Source: JBGTIS01 sp041745535 (lineage in GTDB: Bacteria; Bacteroidota; Bacteroidia; Cytophagales; Cyclobacteriaceae). From it: a DNA stretch of 9,404 nucleotides. The position numbers and the translations under genes were made by a program. Below the pieces are notes generated by a model. That model had not been told where the DNA came from. It saw nothing but the letters and a program-made list of their open reading frames with translations, and did no database searches. The stretch spans positions 1-9,404 of the forward strand of contig JBGTIS010000360.1 of the NCBI GenBank assembly GCA_041745535.1, in the 5' to 3' direction. The number at the start of each line of letters is the position of its first letter. Position 1 is the stretch's first letter. Positions 1 through 6,202 of this stretch are shown one piece after another.

Positions 1-1098
1 GTGAATGAAAACACCTATCCGCATGGAGGTCAGCTTGCGTTTGCCGCTACCAATACCATTCCTCCTGGTAATTCTTTAAAACCACAAAACCAGAATACAA
101 TTGAAGTAGGCACCGAACTGCAGCTTTTTGACGGAAGATTAGGATTGGATATCACCTATTATAATACCGTTACCAAAGATCAGATTGTATCCATTTTGCT
201 TCCACAATCTACGGGTTTTGAAGCCAAACGTCAGAATGTGGGCGAGGTTTCTAACAAAGGAATAGAAGCATTGGTTACGGTTTCTCCCATAAAAAATACA
301 GCTTTCAACTGGGATCTGATCTTTAATTTCAGCAAAAACAAACAAACCGTGGAAAAACTGGCGGAAGGGTTGGACGACATCGGCTTAACCAGTGGATTTA
401 GCGGCCTGTCGGTAAGAGCCGAACCCGGACAAAGCTTTGGCCTGTACGGAGTAGGATGGCAAAGAAATGATGATGGCGCGCTGATTATCAATCCGAGTAC
501 GGGTTTGCGCCAAACAGGTGTGAGAACCCGTTTCGGAAGCGTTTATCCCGACTGGGTAATGGGCATTCAGAACTCATTAACCTACAAAGGAATAAACCTG
601 AGCTTTTTGGTAGATATCCGGGAAGGGGGGGTATTGTACTCTAATTCTGTTACCAGCTTGCGAACTTCCGGATTAGCGGAAGAAACATTGGAGAATCGGG
701 GCAATATATTTATTGACGAAGGTGTGCTGGAGGTTACAGACACGGAAGGCAATACCACCTATACGCCAAACAATGTACCGGTACAATCGATGCAGGATTT
801 CTGGGGAGGCCATAGTGCTGCCAGTATCATCGAAAGTGGAATTTTTGATGCTTCTTATGTGAAGTTGCGGGAAATTACCTTAAGCTATTCGCTACCCAAG
901 TCCATCCTTGAGAATACATTTATTGGGACTTTCAGCATTGGTATTGAGGCCAGAAATGTGTGGCTAATTCACAGCAAAGTACCTCATATTGATCCGGAAA
1001 CTAATTTCTTCGGAACCAGCCTGATTGGCGAAGGTGTTGAATTTAACAGCATTCCTTCTACCAGAAGTATAGGAGCAAATATTCGGTTTACTTTTTAA
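1..1098 (+). CDS. SusC/RagA-family TonB-dependent outer-membrane transporter, C-terminal part (5' end outside window)
   Basis: The frame is open from base 1, so the GTG at position 1 is probably internal and only the last 365 or so residues of a protein that is usually about 1000 residues are present. What is seen is alternating aromatic/polar beta-strand sequence of an outer-membrane barrel. It includes stretches typical of SusC barrels: TYYNTVTKDQIV near residue 52, NVGEVSNKGIEA near 79, VYPDWVMGIQNSLTYKGINLSF near 180, and SYVKLREITLSYSLPKS near 287. The chain ends in Phe (FTF), the usual outer-membrane insertion signal. Family knowledge: SusC forms the TonB-powered channel beneath a SusD lid and imports glycans, peptides or other large nutrients. 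A SusD gene starts 3 nt after the stop codon, so the two are surely one operon. Substrate cannot be read from this fragment. Confidence 0.93.
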   Translation: MNENTYPHGGQLAFAATNTIPPGNSLKPQNQNTIEVGTELQLFDGRLGLDITYYNTVTKDQIVSILLPQSTGFEAKRQNVGEVSNKGIEALVTVSPIKNTAFNWDLIFNFSKNKQTVEKLAEGLDDIGLTSGFSGLSVRAEPGQSFGLYGVGWQRNDDGALIINPSTGLRQTGVRTRFGSVYPDWVMGIQNSLTYKGINLSFLVDIREGGVLYSNSVTSLRTSGLAEETLENRGNIFIDEGVLEVTDTEGNTTYTPNNVPVQSMQDFWGGHSAASIIESGIFDASYVKLREITLSYSLPKSILENTFIGTFSIGIEARNVWLIHSKVPHIDPETNFFGTSLIGEGVEFNSIPSTRSIGANIRFTF

Positions 1099-1101
1099 AA
1101 A

Positions 1102-2601
1102 ATGATGACAATGAAAATTTTTAAATATATTCCATTCATTCTATTGTTGATTGTGGTATCGGCTTGTGAAAGCGATTACCTGGATGTAAATACCGATCCG
1201 AATACCGCGTCTACTGCCGATCCGGCCTTGCTTTTTACCAATGTTATTGATCAGTATTCTACCAACCGGGTTATTGATTTTGGTTCCACCTGTGCTCCTT
1301 TCGCGCAATTGTGGTCAGGGGGAGGTTCACTGGGTGCCGGTGTATTCACCAATCCTGAGGTATACAGCGTTAGTATTTTTACAACAGGCAATACCTGGCG
1401 AACGTATTACCGTGAGATGCAAAAAAATCTGGCCCTTGCTATTCAGGGAGCTGAGGCAGCAGATCCGGTAGAGAATAATTCGGCAGCGCAGTGTAAAATT
1501 ATCAGTGCCCTTACTTATTTCTCTGCTTCAGTAATCTGGGAAGATGTACCCTACACAGAGGCGGTAGACATTGATTTTGAAACACTGGAACTACGTTCAC
1601 CCAATCCAAAATTTGATCCGCAGGAGCAGGTACTCAATGGTGTGATATCCATACTTGACGAAGCGCTGAATCAGATTGATCTGGAAAGTGAACTGAGCAT
1701 TAAGAGCAACGACCTGATTTATGGAGGCGATATGGTGAAATGGAGAAAGTTCGCTAAATCATTAAAATTCAGAACGTTGATGACCATGGTAGATGCCGAC
1801 CCTGGTAAAGCTGCTGATATTGCTGCTTTGGTCGCGGAAGGAGATATGATTTCTTCTGTAGCAGAAAACGCTGCCTTTCCTTTTTTCACTGATTCGGGTA
1901 ACAGAAATCCTTTCTGGGAAACTTTAAACGCGTTTGCCGGAGGAGAAAACTTCTTTTACTTCGCCAGTGAAGCCATGGTGGAACTTATGAAAAAGAGAAA
2001 TGACCCCAGGCTGAAAGTTTATTTTGAACCCTATCCTGATGCTGAAGGCCCTTCACCCGATTCAGAAGTAATGGGCGTACCTCCAGGAGAAAACGCCAGT
2101 GCTTCCGAAACCTGGGTATTAAGCACCGCACCGGTAGGCGAAGATGGCACCGTTGAATTGGTAAGGCCTGGTGCCAACGATATATTGTTTTCTTATCAGG
2201 AGCAATTGTTCCTGGAAGCTGAAGCGATAGGTCGTGGTTTGGCTCCTGGAGGTCTGGCAGAAGCTGATGCCAGAATGAGAGCAGGGGTACAGGTAGCGAT
2301 GGGAAGTTATAACATTGCCGCCACTGCTATTGACACTTATCTGGCTACTATTCCTGCGTTAAGTACAGAAGCAGAAGCGAAACAGGTAATCGCGGAACAG
2401 GAATGGATCGATTTAATTATCAGACCCCTGGAAGGATGGACTACCTGGCGAAGAACAGAAATCCCCGCTTTAAATCTTCCTCAGGGAGCCCTTACCAATC
2501 AGATCGCACGCAGATTTCCCCTGCCTCCTGATGAACTGGCCGCGAATACCAATGCGCCTGAGCAACTTCCGTTAGATACAAAAATGTGGTTTGATAAATA
2601 A
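1102..2601 (+). CDS. SusD/RagB-like nutrient-binding outer-membrane lipoprotein (SusD-like_2 type)
   Basis: The product is 499 residues with an N-terminal lipoprotein signal: a hydrophobic run (IPFILLLIVV) and a lipobox ending at Cys22 (VSAC), followed by the acidic ESDYLDVNTDPN typical of mature SusD starts. The middle contains WEDVPYTEA (about 146-154) and DLIYGGDMVKWRKFAKSLKFRTLM (about 204-227), a hallmark of the SusD-like_2 subgroup. FLEAEAIGRG sits further on, with a WTTWRRTEIP stretch near the C-terminus. Family knowledge: SusD proteins are alpha-helical TPR-fold surface lipoproteins that cap their SusC partner and capture ligand. Three in-frame ATG codons (1102, 1105, 1111) are possible starts. 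The one at 1111 (MKIFKY) would give a more ordinary signal peptide, and no ribosome-binding site decides between them. It follows SusC by 3 nt and precedes a lipoprotein gene by 17 nt. Substrate is unknown. Confidence 0.93.
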   Translation: MMTMKIFKYIPFILLLIVVSACESDYLDVNTDPNTASTADPALLFTNVIDQYSTNRVIDFGSTCAPFAQLWSGGGSLGAGVFTNPEVYSVSIFTTGNTWRTYYREMQKNLALAIQGAEAADPVENNSAAQCKIISALTYFSASVIWEDVPYTEAVDIDFETLELRSPNPKFDPQEQVLNGVISILDEALNQIDLESELSIKSNDLIYGGDMVKWRKFAKSLKFRTLMTMVDADPGKAADIAALVAEGDMISSVAENAAFPFFTDSGNRNPFWETLNAFAGGENFFYFASEAMVELMKKRNDPRLKVYFEPYPDAEGPSPDSEVMGVPPGENASASETWVLSTAPVGEDGTVELVRPGANDILFSYQEQLFLEAEAIGRGLAPGGLAEADARMRAGVQVAMGSYNIAATAIDTYLATIPALSTEAEAKQVIAEQEWIDLIIRPLEGWTTWRRTEIPALNLPQGALTNQIARRFPLPPDELAANTNAPEQLPLDTKMWFDK

Positions 2602-2618
2602 TTTTAAAACGTATATCC

Positions 2619-3029
2619 ATGATGAAATTTATAAAATTCACAAGTTATGTAGCTGTATTGCTGTTGGTAGTAAGCTGTAAAGAATTTGAAGACGACAGCT
2701 ATAATATTACGAACCCGCTGCCACAGTTTGTAGAACTGAACACTGGAAATGATTTAACGGCTGCTGCCGGAGATACGGTAACGATCAGCGTACGCGTGCG
2801 GGAAAATATCTATTCCGATGTGAACATTGGATGGGAAACAACCGGAAGTTTAACAACTTCAGGCACGGCAACCATTCCCCGCGATAATCTCAGTACTACA
2901 TTCGATCTGGTATTGCCTGCCACGCCTGGTGAGGCAACCGTAACCTTGGTAAGCGTAGACAATGGGTTAAGCCTGGGGCGCTCCAATGCCACGACTTCCA
3001 AAATATCCAGAAAAATTATCTGGGAATAA
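2619..3029 (+). CDS. Small SusCD-associated lipoprotein, probable Ig/Calx-beta-like domain (function unknown)
   Basis: This is a 136-residue protein I do not recognise by name. The N-terminus has a short charged start, a hydrophobic segment (about 10-18) and a lipobox VVSC with Cys20. Acidic residues follow (KEFEDD), as in surface-exported Bacteroidota lipoproteins. The mature part (about 35-125) is rich in Thr, Val and Ser with alternating hydrophobic residues (GDTVTISVRVRE, TSGTATIPRDN, TTFDLVLP, GEATVTLVSVDN). That pattern resembles a single Calx-beta or Ig-like beta-sandwich. It sits 17 nt after susD and is the last gene of the operon, the position where SusE/SusF-like glycan-binding lipoproteins often lie, but it is much shorter than those. 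An accessory ligand-binding or stabilising subunit of the SusCD complex is inference. ATG at 2619 or 2622 could be the start. Confidence 0.82.
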   Translation: MMKFIKFTSYVAVLLLVVSCKEFEDDSYNITNPLPQFVELNTGNDLTAAAGDTVTISVRVRENIYSDVNIGWETTGSLTTSGTATIPRDNLSTTFDLVLPATPGEATVTLVSVDNGLSLGRSNATTSKISRKIIWE

Positions 3030-3040
3030 CCAAAATAGTG

Positions 3041-3072
3041 AAGCCATTACCTGTGTTTAAAGGTAATGGTTT
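3041..3072 (+). terminator. Hairpin terminator of the SusCD-lipoprotein operon
   Basis: CCATTACCT (3044-3052) pairs perfectly with AGGTAATGG (3061-3069) around an 8-nt loop. A G-T and two A-T pairs extend the stem to 12 bp. The right arm runs into TTTCTTG. It starts 12 nt after the lipoprotein stop codon, the expected place for intrinsic termination. The T-run is short, so efficiency is uncertain. Confidence 0.65.
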
Positions 3073-3100
3073 CTTGAAAATTAAGGACTTACTGTTCATT

Positions 3101-3300
3101 TAAGCAGGTGAGCAATAGTTTTAGGGCATTCTCCCCGTCGGGGCGCCGACCGGATTTATTCCGGCGGTAGCCGCGCTAGGTCCTATGAGGGGATGCCGGG
3201 TGCCGGCCACCGGGTGCCGGCCACCGGAATTCGGCAAAGCCTCATCTGGTCGGCACCCGACGGCAAGGGGTACTTTATTACTTTTGCTCACCTGCTTTGA
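3101..3300. mobile_element. Candidate 200-bp non-autonomous inverted-repeat element (MITE/REP-like) with GC-rich core
   Basis: Perfect 14-bp terminal inverted repeats, AAGCAGGTGAGCAA (3102-3115) and TTGCTCACCTGCTT (3284-3297), bound the block. Inside lies a second inverted-repeat layer, GTCGGGGCGCCGACC (3137-3151) against GGTCGGCACCCGAC (3248-3261). Each arm can also fold on itself as GTCGG/CCGAC. Further local hairpins are CCGGA/TCCGG (3150-3164) and GCGG/CCGC (3164-3174). The core 3131-3270 is about 71% GC by hand count (99 of 140), far above its AT-rich flanks. No transposase or credible gene lies inside. The whole unit could fold as one long stem, and it lies between convergent gene ends, a usual home for REP/BIME elements. 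Alternatives are a large bidirectional terminator or a structured RNA. Mobility is inferred only from the termini and flanking direct repeats. Confidence 0.5.
3196..3227. repeat. Tandem 14-bp duplication inside the GC-rich element
   Basis: CCGGGTGCCGGCCA occurs twice head to tail (3196-3209 and 3210-3223), followed by the first four bases of a third copy (CCGG, 3224-3227). The unit itself contains the palindrome GCCGGC. The copies are identical, pointing to recent slippage or unit expansion near the apex of the larger inverted repeat. Confidence 0.8.
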
Positions 3301-3310
3301 ACTATTCATT

Positions 3311-3404
3311 CCAGGAGTTTTTTTTATTTGCCTTGTAGACGTACAAAAAAATAGGATGGGTCCATGCACACAAGCCTGATCACCCTGCAATAACTATCCG
3401 CATA
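3311..3404. other. Remainder of the convergent intergenic gap
   Basis: Between the GC-rich element and the glycosidase stop codon I see only a T8 run (3318-3325) and a short TTGTA/TACAA hairpin (3333-3346, 4-nt loop) followed by seven A residues. Neither is a convincing terminator for either strand. No gene is supported here. Confidence 0.5.
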
Positions 3405-4538
3405 TTATTTTGCGTTATTGAGTTCCGCTATTTCGTCATACAGCGTTCGGAAGCAGTTTTGAGGAGTATTTTCTCCGGCTTCCTCGTTTACTTTTCTGCC
3501 ATAATACCCATCCAGAAAATCTTCGGTACCCGACCATACCGTTTGCATCATACCCTGAAATCTTTCTTTCATAGCCTTTGTGGACTGTTCTCTGAATCGT
3601 ACCATGTCCGCTACCTGTTTGGTGGCCAATTCGGGTTTCCGCCATGGGCATGTAATCACATTCAGTCCTTTCATAGCAAAATATACAGCGGTTTGGTCGG
3701 CTCGCTCATAATGCCAATCGCAGATTACCACATCTTTGGGAATAAGGTCGATGGCCGGATTGGTATTGTTCATGCTGGCTTCCCACATTCCCAGTCCCGT
3801 AAGGTTACCATCCAGCAGGCGGTCGCCCCAGATCCAGAGCTTTCTGTCATTTTCAGCCAAATGGTCGCGAATCAGGGTAACTTCTCCGGCAAACAGTTCA
3901 GCCTTGTCTTTACCGCTACACCGGGGGCATTGGTCGTCGCCAATATAAAAAACCTCATCCATACCGGCATGGAAAGCGCTGGATTCAAAAACCTCACAGA
4001 TTTCGTCTACCAGATCAAAAACCACAGCGTGCACTTCCGGGTGCAGGGGGCAGTAGCTTTTGCAATACAGACTATCTTTGTTGGGCCATTCGTATTTTTC
4101 CGGCATTTTTACATGCGGCGTTTCATCAAATTGCGGATATACTTTTAATAAATTAGTGGTTTTGGTAGCCCACGACTGGTGCCCCAGTAAATTGATTTGC
4201 GGAATAAGCTGAATATTGTGCTGCTGACAGGCTTTTACCATTTTTTTCACATCCTGTTCCGAAAGGGCTGCACTATCTCTTAATTCAGGACGACTTTTGA
4301 ACTGATAATTAAAATCGACCCGCAGTACCAACGTATTTACCTGCCGGGGCGCCAGTTCTTCGATAATAAATTTTATAAATTCATCCACCCCATCAGGACG
4401 TGGTGCCGCGATACAAAAACCACGAACAGGCAGCAGAGAATCTAAAGAGGTAGTATTACTTTGGCTCGGTACATAAGGCCGGGCCGTAAGCGTTATCATA
4501 AAGAAAATAAAAATAACTGGGTAAAGTAGTAATTTCAT
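3405..4538 (-). CDS. Exported GH20-like glycoside hydrolase (beta-N-acetylhexosaminidase family)
   Basis: The product is 377 residues. Residues 1-20 (MKLLLYPVIFIFFMITLTAR) are a signal peptide with no lipobox Cys, so a periplasmic or secreted enzyme is expected. A TIM-barrel-like order of motifs is visible: PRPDGVDEFIKFIIEELAPRQVNTLVLRVDF (47-76), LIPQINLLGHQSW (111-123), FHAGMDEVFYIG (189-200), WIWGDRLLD (236-243) and a W-rich end (QTVWSGTEDF). FHAGMDE matches the GH20 H-x-G-x-D-E signature, with Asp194-Glu195 as the expected acetamide-orienting Asp and general acid. The usual second Gly is Met193. The N-terminal GH20b domain is absent, as in short GH20 relatives. Cys pairs CKSYC (159-163) and CPRC (204-207) could form disulfides or a metal site. 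It is convergent with the SusCD operon, so a role in GlcNAc-containing glycan use is plausible but inferred. Substrate is not proven. Confidence 0.82.
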   Translation of the reverse strand: MKLLLYPVIFIFFMITLTARPYVPSQSNTTSLDSLLPVRGFCIAAPRPDGVDEFIKFIIEELAPRQVNTLVLRVDFNYQFKSRPELRDSAALSEQDVKKMVKACQQHNIQLIPQINLLGHQSWATKTTNLLKVYPQFDETPHVKMPEKYEWPNKDSLYCKSYCPLHPEVHAVVFDLVDEICEVFESSAFHAGMDEVFYIGDDQCPRCSGKDKAELFAGEVTLIRDHLAENDRKLWIWGDRLLDGNLTGLGMWEASMNNTNPAIDLIPKDVVICDWHYERADQTAVYFAMKGLNVITCPWRKPELATKQVADMVRFREQSTKAMKERFQGMMQTVWSGTEDFLDGYYGRKVNEEAGENTPQNCFRTLYDEIAELNNAK

Positions 4539-4580
4539 GGTATCTGGGGTTAATTTTGGTTATTAAACCGCATGAGGTAA

Positions 4581-4600
4581 TTTACTAAATATTCAGTAAA
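4581..4600. promoter_or_regulatory. 20-bp near-perfect palindrome upstream of the glycosidase
   Basis: TTTACTAAAT followed by ATTCAGTAAA is symmetric at 9 of 10 positions (one A/C mismatch). Its nearest edge is 43 nt upstream of the glycosidase ATG on the minus strand. A Bacteroidota-like -7 box TACTTTTG (TAnnTTTG pattern) lies further upstream on the minus strand at 4695-4688. That would place the palindrome in the untranslated leader, but no -33 TTTG partner was seen. Operator function is inferred. Confidence 0.35.
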
Positions 4601-4668
4601 CCTGATAAAATAAGGACCTGATTGGGTAAATAAATTTTCAGGAATAAAATTTAAATAAAAAAATTAGT

Positions 4669-4770
4669 CCTGAATTCAGGTTAAATCCAAAAGTAATTTA
4701 TGAATTCGGTTCTGTTATGGTAGCAGGGTAATATTTCACAATCTTTATCGTTTTTTCACCAATTCAGGTG
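4669..4770. promoter_or_regulatory. Two related AATTCAGG dyads in the divergent promoter region
   Basis: CCTGAATTCAGG (4669-4680) is a perfect 12-bp palindrome. CACCAATTCAGGTG (4757-4770) is an imperfect dyad sharing the 9-mer AATTCAGGT with the first site, 88 bp apart. Both lie between the divergent glycosidase and DUF2227-like genes, and the second ends 17 nt before the latter's ATG. They could be paired binding sites for one regulator. Evidence is sequence symmetry only. Confidence 0.3.
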
Positions 4771-4787
4771 TAGTATTTTTGGTGATT

Positions 4788-5249
4788 ATGGCTTCAGGAA
4801 ATTTACATACTTTGGGAACAGTGGTGCTTACTCCTATTACGGCGTCAGCAGCCTGGGAACTTACAGGCGGCGATACCCATATGACCCTTATGGCCGGGCT
4901 GGGTTGCTTAAGCGGCATCCTCATCAGTCCTGATCTGGATATGCGCACCCGTACTGTTTCTGAACGGTATGTGGTGCGGATGTCGTTAGGACTGGGCTGG
5001 CTGTGGATTGCCATGTGGTACCCCTATGCGCTGCTCTTCAAACACCGGGGTGTGAGTCATGCGCCTATTTGCGGCACCGTGAGCCGGATTCTTTATATGA
5101 GTCTTTTCTACATCGGAGTTGCTTATTTTTTCTATACCTTTTACCAGGTCGATATCCTGGTATGGCCACAGGAATACTGGCTGCAGTTATTGGTATTTGC
5201 CGTAGGTTTAACCATATCGGATTTAGGGCACTGGGTGCTGGATTGGTAA
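4788..5249 (+). CDS. DUF2227-type predicted metal-binding membrane protein
   Basis: The product is 153 residues from ATG 4788. A TTG at 4779 is in frame but would add only MVI and lacks support. Conserved polar residues are spaced as in the DUF2227 and related YdjM-like predicted metal-dependent membrane hydrolases: GNLHT (His7), SPDLDMRT (Asp49, Asp51), KHRGVSHAPI (His86, His91) and a terminal SDLGHWVLDW (Asp145, His148). Hydrophobic segments at about 33-47, 65-84, 101-120 and 131-143 imply an integral inner-membrane protein. The HRGxSH motif is the strongest identifier. Family knowledge gives a likely zinc or other metal site, but the reaction is unknown. It is divergent from the glycosidase and precedes the DNA glycosylase by 46 nt, possibly on one transcript. 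No functional link to either neighbour is evident. Confidence 0.75.
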   Translation: MASGNLHTLGTVVLTPITASAAWELTGGDTHMTLMAGLGCLSGILISPDLDMRTRTVSERYVVRMSLGLGWLWIAMWYPYALLFKHRGVSHAPICGTVSRILYMSLFYIGVAYFFYTFYQVDILVWPQEYWLQLLVFAVGLTISDLGHWVLDW

Positions 5250-5295
5250 AGAATGTACAGGGTTAACATTTCCTGTGCAGGTTGGTTGCTATTGC

Positions 5296-5994
5296 ATGCG
5301 AACATCCTACGAAAAAATTGATATTGCTCTGGCAAGGCTGGAAGAACAATATAGCAAGCAAACCCGCTTTTCCGGTAAAGGGCTCATGGAACAACTGATC
5401 GCAACCATTTTATCGCAGCGTACCAATTATGAAAACGAAAGAAAAGCCTTTACACAAATGTGGGAACAGTTTGGCTCGTGGCAGGGCATTATGGAAGCTC
5501 CGACTGAATTGCTTACCCAGGCCATTGCGTCTTCTAATTACCCGGAAATAAAAGCACCCCGCATCAAAGCTGTATTGCGGCAAATTAAAGAAGCACGTGG
5601 CGATTTTAATCTGGATTTCCTGGCCGATTTACCCCTAGAGGAAGCTATGAAATGGCTGATGCGGCTGCCCGGTGTGGGCTACAAAACTACTACTTTTCTG
5701 CTGTTATTCACTTTTCGCAAACCGGTGTTGCCCGTCGATACCCACGTGCACCGGGTTTCGCAACGCTTGGGTATTATTCATGCCAAAGTTACGGCCGACA
5801 AAGCCCATCAAATTCTATTGGACATGCTACCGCAGGAAGCCCCTGAATTACTAAATTTCCATAAGCTGTTTTTTAAACATGGTCAGCGTACCTGCACCTG
5901 GAGTTACCCCAAATGCAGGCAATGTATCCTTACGGATATTTGTGATTGGTACCAGAAAAGCAGCTCAGTTTCTCCACAAACAATGAAGGGTTAA
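5296..5994 (+). CDS. Endonuclease III-family DNA glycosylase (HhH-GPD, [4Fe-4S])
   Basis: The product is 232 residues from ATG 5296. An in-frame GTG at 5275 would add MQVGCYC and lies in a small hairpin, so the ATG is preferred. Motifs appear in order: ILSQRTNYENERKAF (about 38-52), helix-hairpin-helix LPGVGYKTT (124-132) with the expected catalytic Lys130, and VDTHVHRVSQRLG (147-159) with the expected catalytic Asp148. The C-terminal iron-sulfur loop is Cys200-x6-Cys207-x2-Cys210-x5-Cys216, the canonical Nth spacing. Family knowledge: these bifunctional enzymes excise oxidised pyrimidines and nick abasic DNA in base-excision repair. The early helix reads LSQRT rather than the LSAQATD of classical Nth, so this may be a paralogous endonuclease III-domain group and not the housekeeping nth. 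No gene symbol is given for that reason. It follows the DUF2227-like gene on the same strand. Confidence 0.88.
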   Translation: MRTSYEKIDIALARLEEQYSKQTRFSGKGLMEQLIATILSQRTNYENERKAFTQMWEQFGSWQGIMEAPTELLTQAIASSNYPEIKAPRIKAVLRQIKEARGDFNLDFLADLPLEEAMKWLMRLPGVGYKTTTFLLLFTFRKPVLPVDTHVHRVSQRLGIIHAKVTADKAHQILLDMLPQEAPELLNFHKLFFKHGQRTCTWSYPKCRQCILTDICDWYQKSSSVSPQTMKG

Positions 5995-6045
5995 AATACA
6001 TGCCTAAGCAAGTTTCAAAATTAGAATAAATATGTAGATTCTAGT

Positions 6046-6058
6046 CAGAATAATTCTG
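6046..6058. promoter_or_regulatory. 13-bp perfect dyad within an AGAAT/ATTCT cluster upstream of the sigma factor
   Basis: CAGAATAATTCTG is perfectly symmetric about A6052. Additional copies of the half-site, AGAAT (6023-6027) and ATTCT (6038-6042), lie just upstream. The latter can form an alternative hairpin with AGAAT at 6047-6051. The site is about 145 nt upstream of the sigma-factor ATG, in the gap after the glycosylase gene. A regulator-binding role is inferred from symmetry. Confidence 0.3.
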
Positions 6059-6082
6059 CAAGCTTGTTATGTGTATTATTGA

Positions 6083-6098
6083 CATTTATTAATAAATG
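6083..6098. promoter_or_regulatory. 16-bp perfect AT-rich palindrome upstream of the sigma factor
   Basis: CATTTATTAATAAATG reads identically on both strands and lies about 105 nt upstream of the sigma ATG. The surrounding 6061-6140 is extremely AT-rich and likely contains the promoter, but I could not find a convincing TTTG / TAnnTTTG pair. A TTGACA at 6079-6084 has no well-spaced partner. Confidence 0.3.
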
Positions 6099-6202
6099 AT
6101 TAATTTTATACCAAAAAAAATAGTATATTTATTAAATAGACATTGCATCCGGTTTATTTTAAACAGATTGCATTTTCATGGTTACTTACCCTTTTTAATC
6201 CG

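Larger units (their letters stand above)
3091..3310. repeat. Imperfect 10-bp direct repeats flanking the GC-rich element (possible target-site duplication)
   Basis: ACTGTTCATT (3091-3100) and ACTATTCATT (3301-3310) match at 9 of 10 positions in the same orientation. They stand immediately outside the inverted-repeat element, 1 nt before its left arm and 3 nt after its right arm. This arrangement is what a target-site duplication from insertion would leave. With one mismatch and AT-rich content, chance cannot be excluded. Confidence 0.45.

Noticed and set aside
3121..3390. Open frames on both strands through the GC-rich element (minus 3121-3390, plus 3185-3379)
   Set aside because: They arise because GC-rich DNA lacks stop codons. 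The translations are repeats of low-complexity Gly/Pro/Arg/Ala, overlap each other on opposite strands, and run across the inverted and tandem repeats.
3459..4148. 229-codon open frame on the plus strand
   Set aside because: It lies entirely antisense to the GH20-like gene, whose minus-strand frame carries a signal peptide and catalytic motif. The plus-strand product shows no domain or signal.
4774..4781. TATTTTTG as a -7 promoter box for the DUF2227-like gene
   Set aside because: It ends only 6 nt before the ATG, which would require a leaderless transcript, and no TTTG partner lies about 20 nt upstream.
5275..5295. GTG at 5275 as the glycosylase start
   Set aside because: The extra residues MQVGCYC match nothing in the family and the GTG sits in the arm of a small hairpin (5255-5278). 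ATG 5296 begins the conserved part directly.
6079..6110. TTGACA-type -35 box with TTTATA as a sigma-70 promoter
   Set aside because: The spacing is 20 bp rather than 17, and Bacteroidota housekeeping promoters follow TTTG / TAnnTTTG, so this is likely chance in AT-rich DNA.
6143..6202. TTG at 6143 as the sigma-factor start
   Set aside because: It would add 20 mostly hydrophobic residues not seen in ECF factors. ATG 6203 gives the usual length of about 200 residues.
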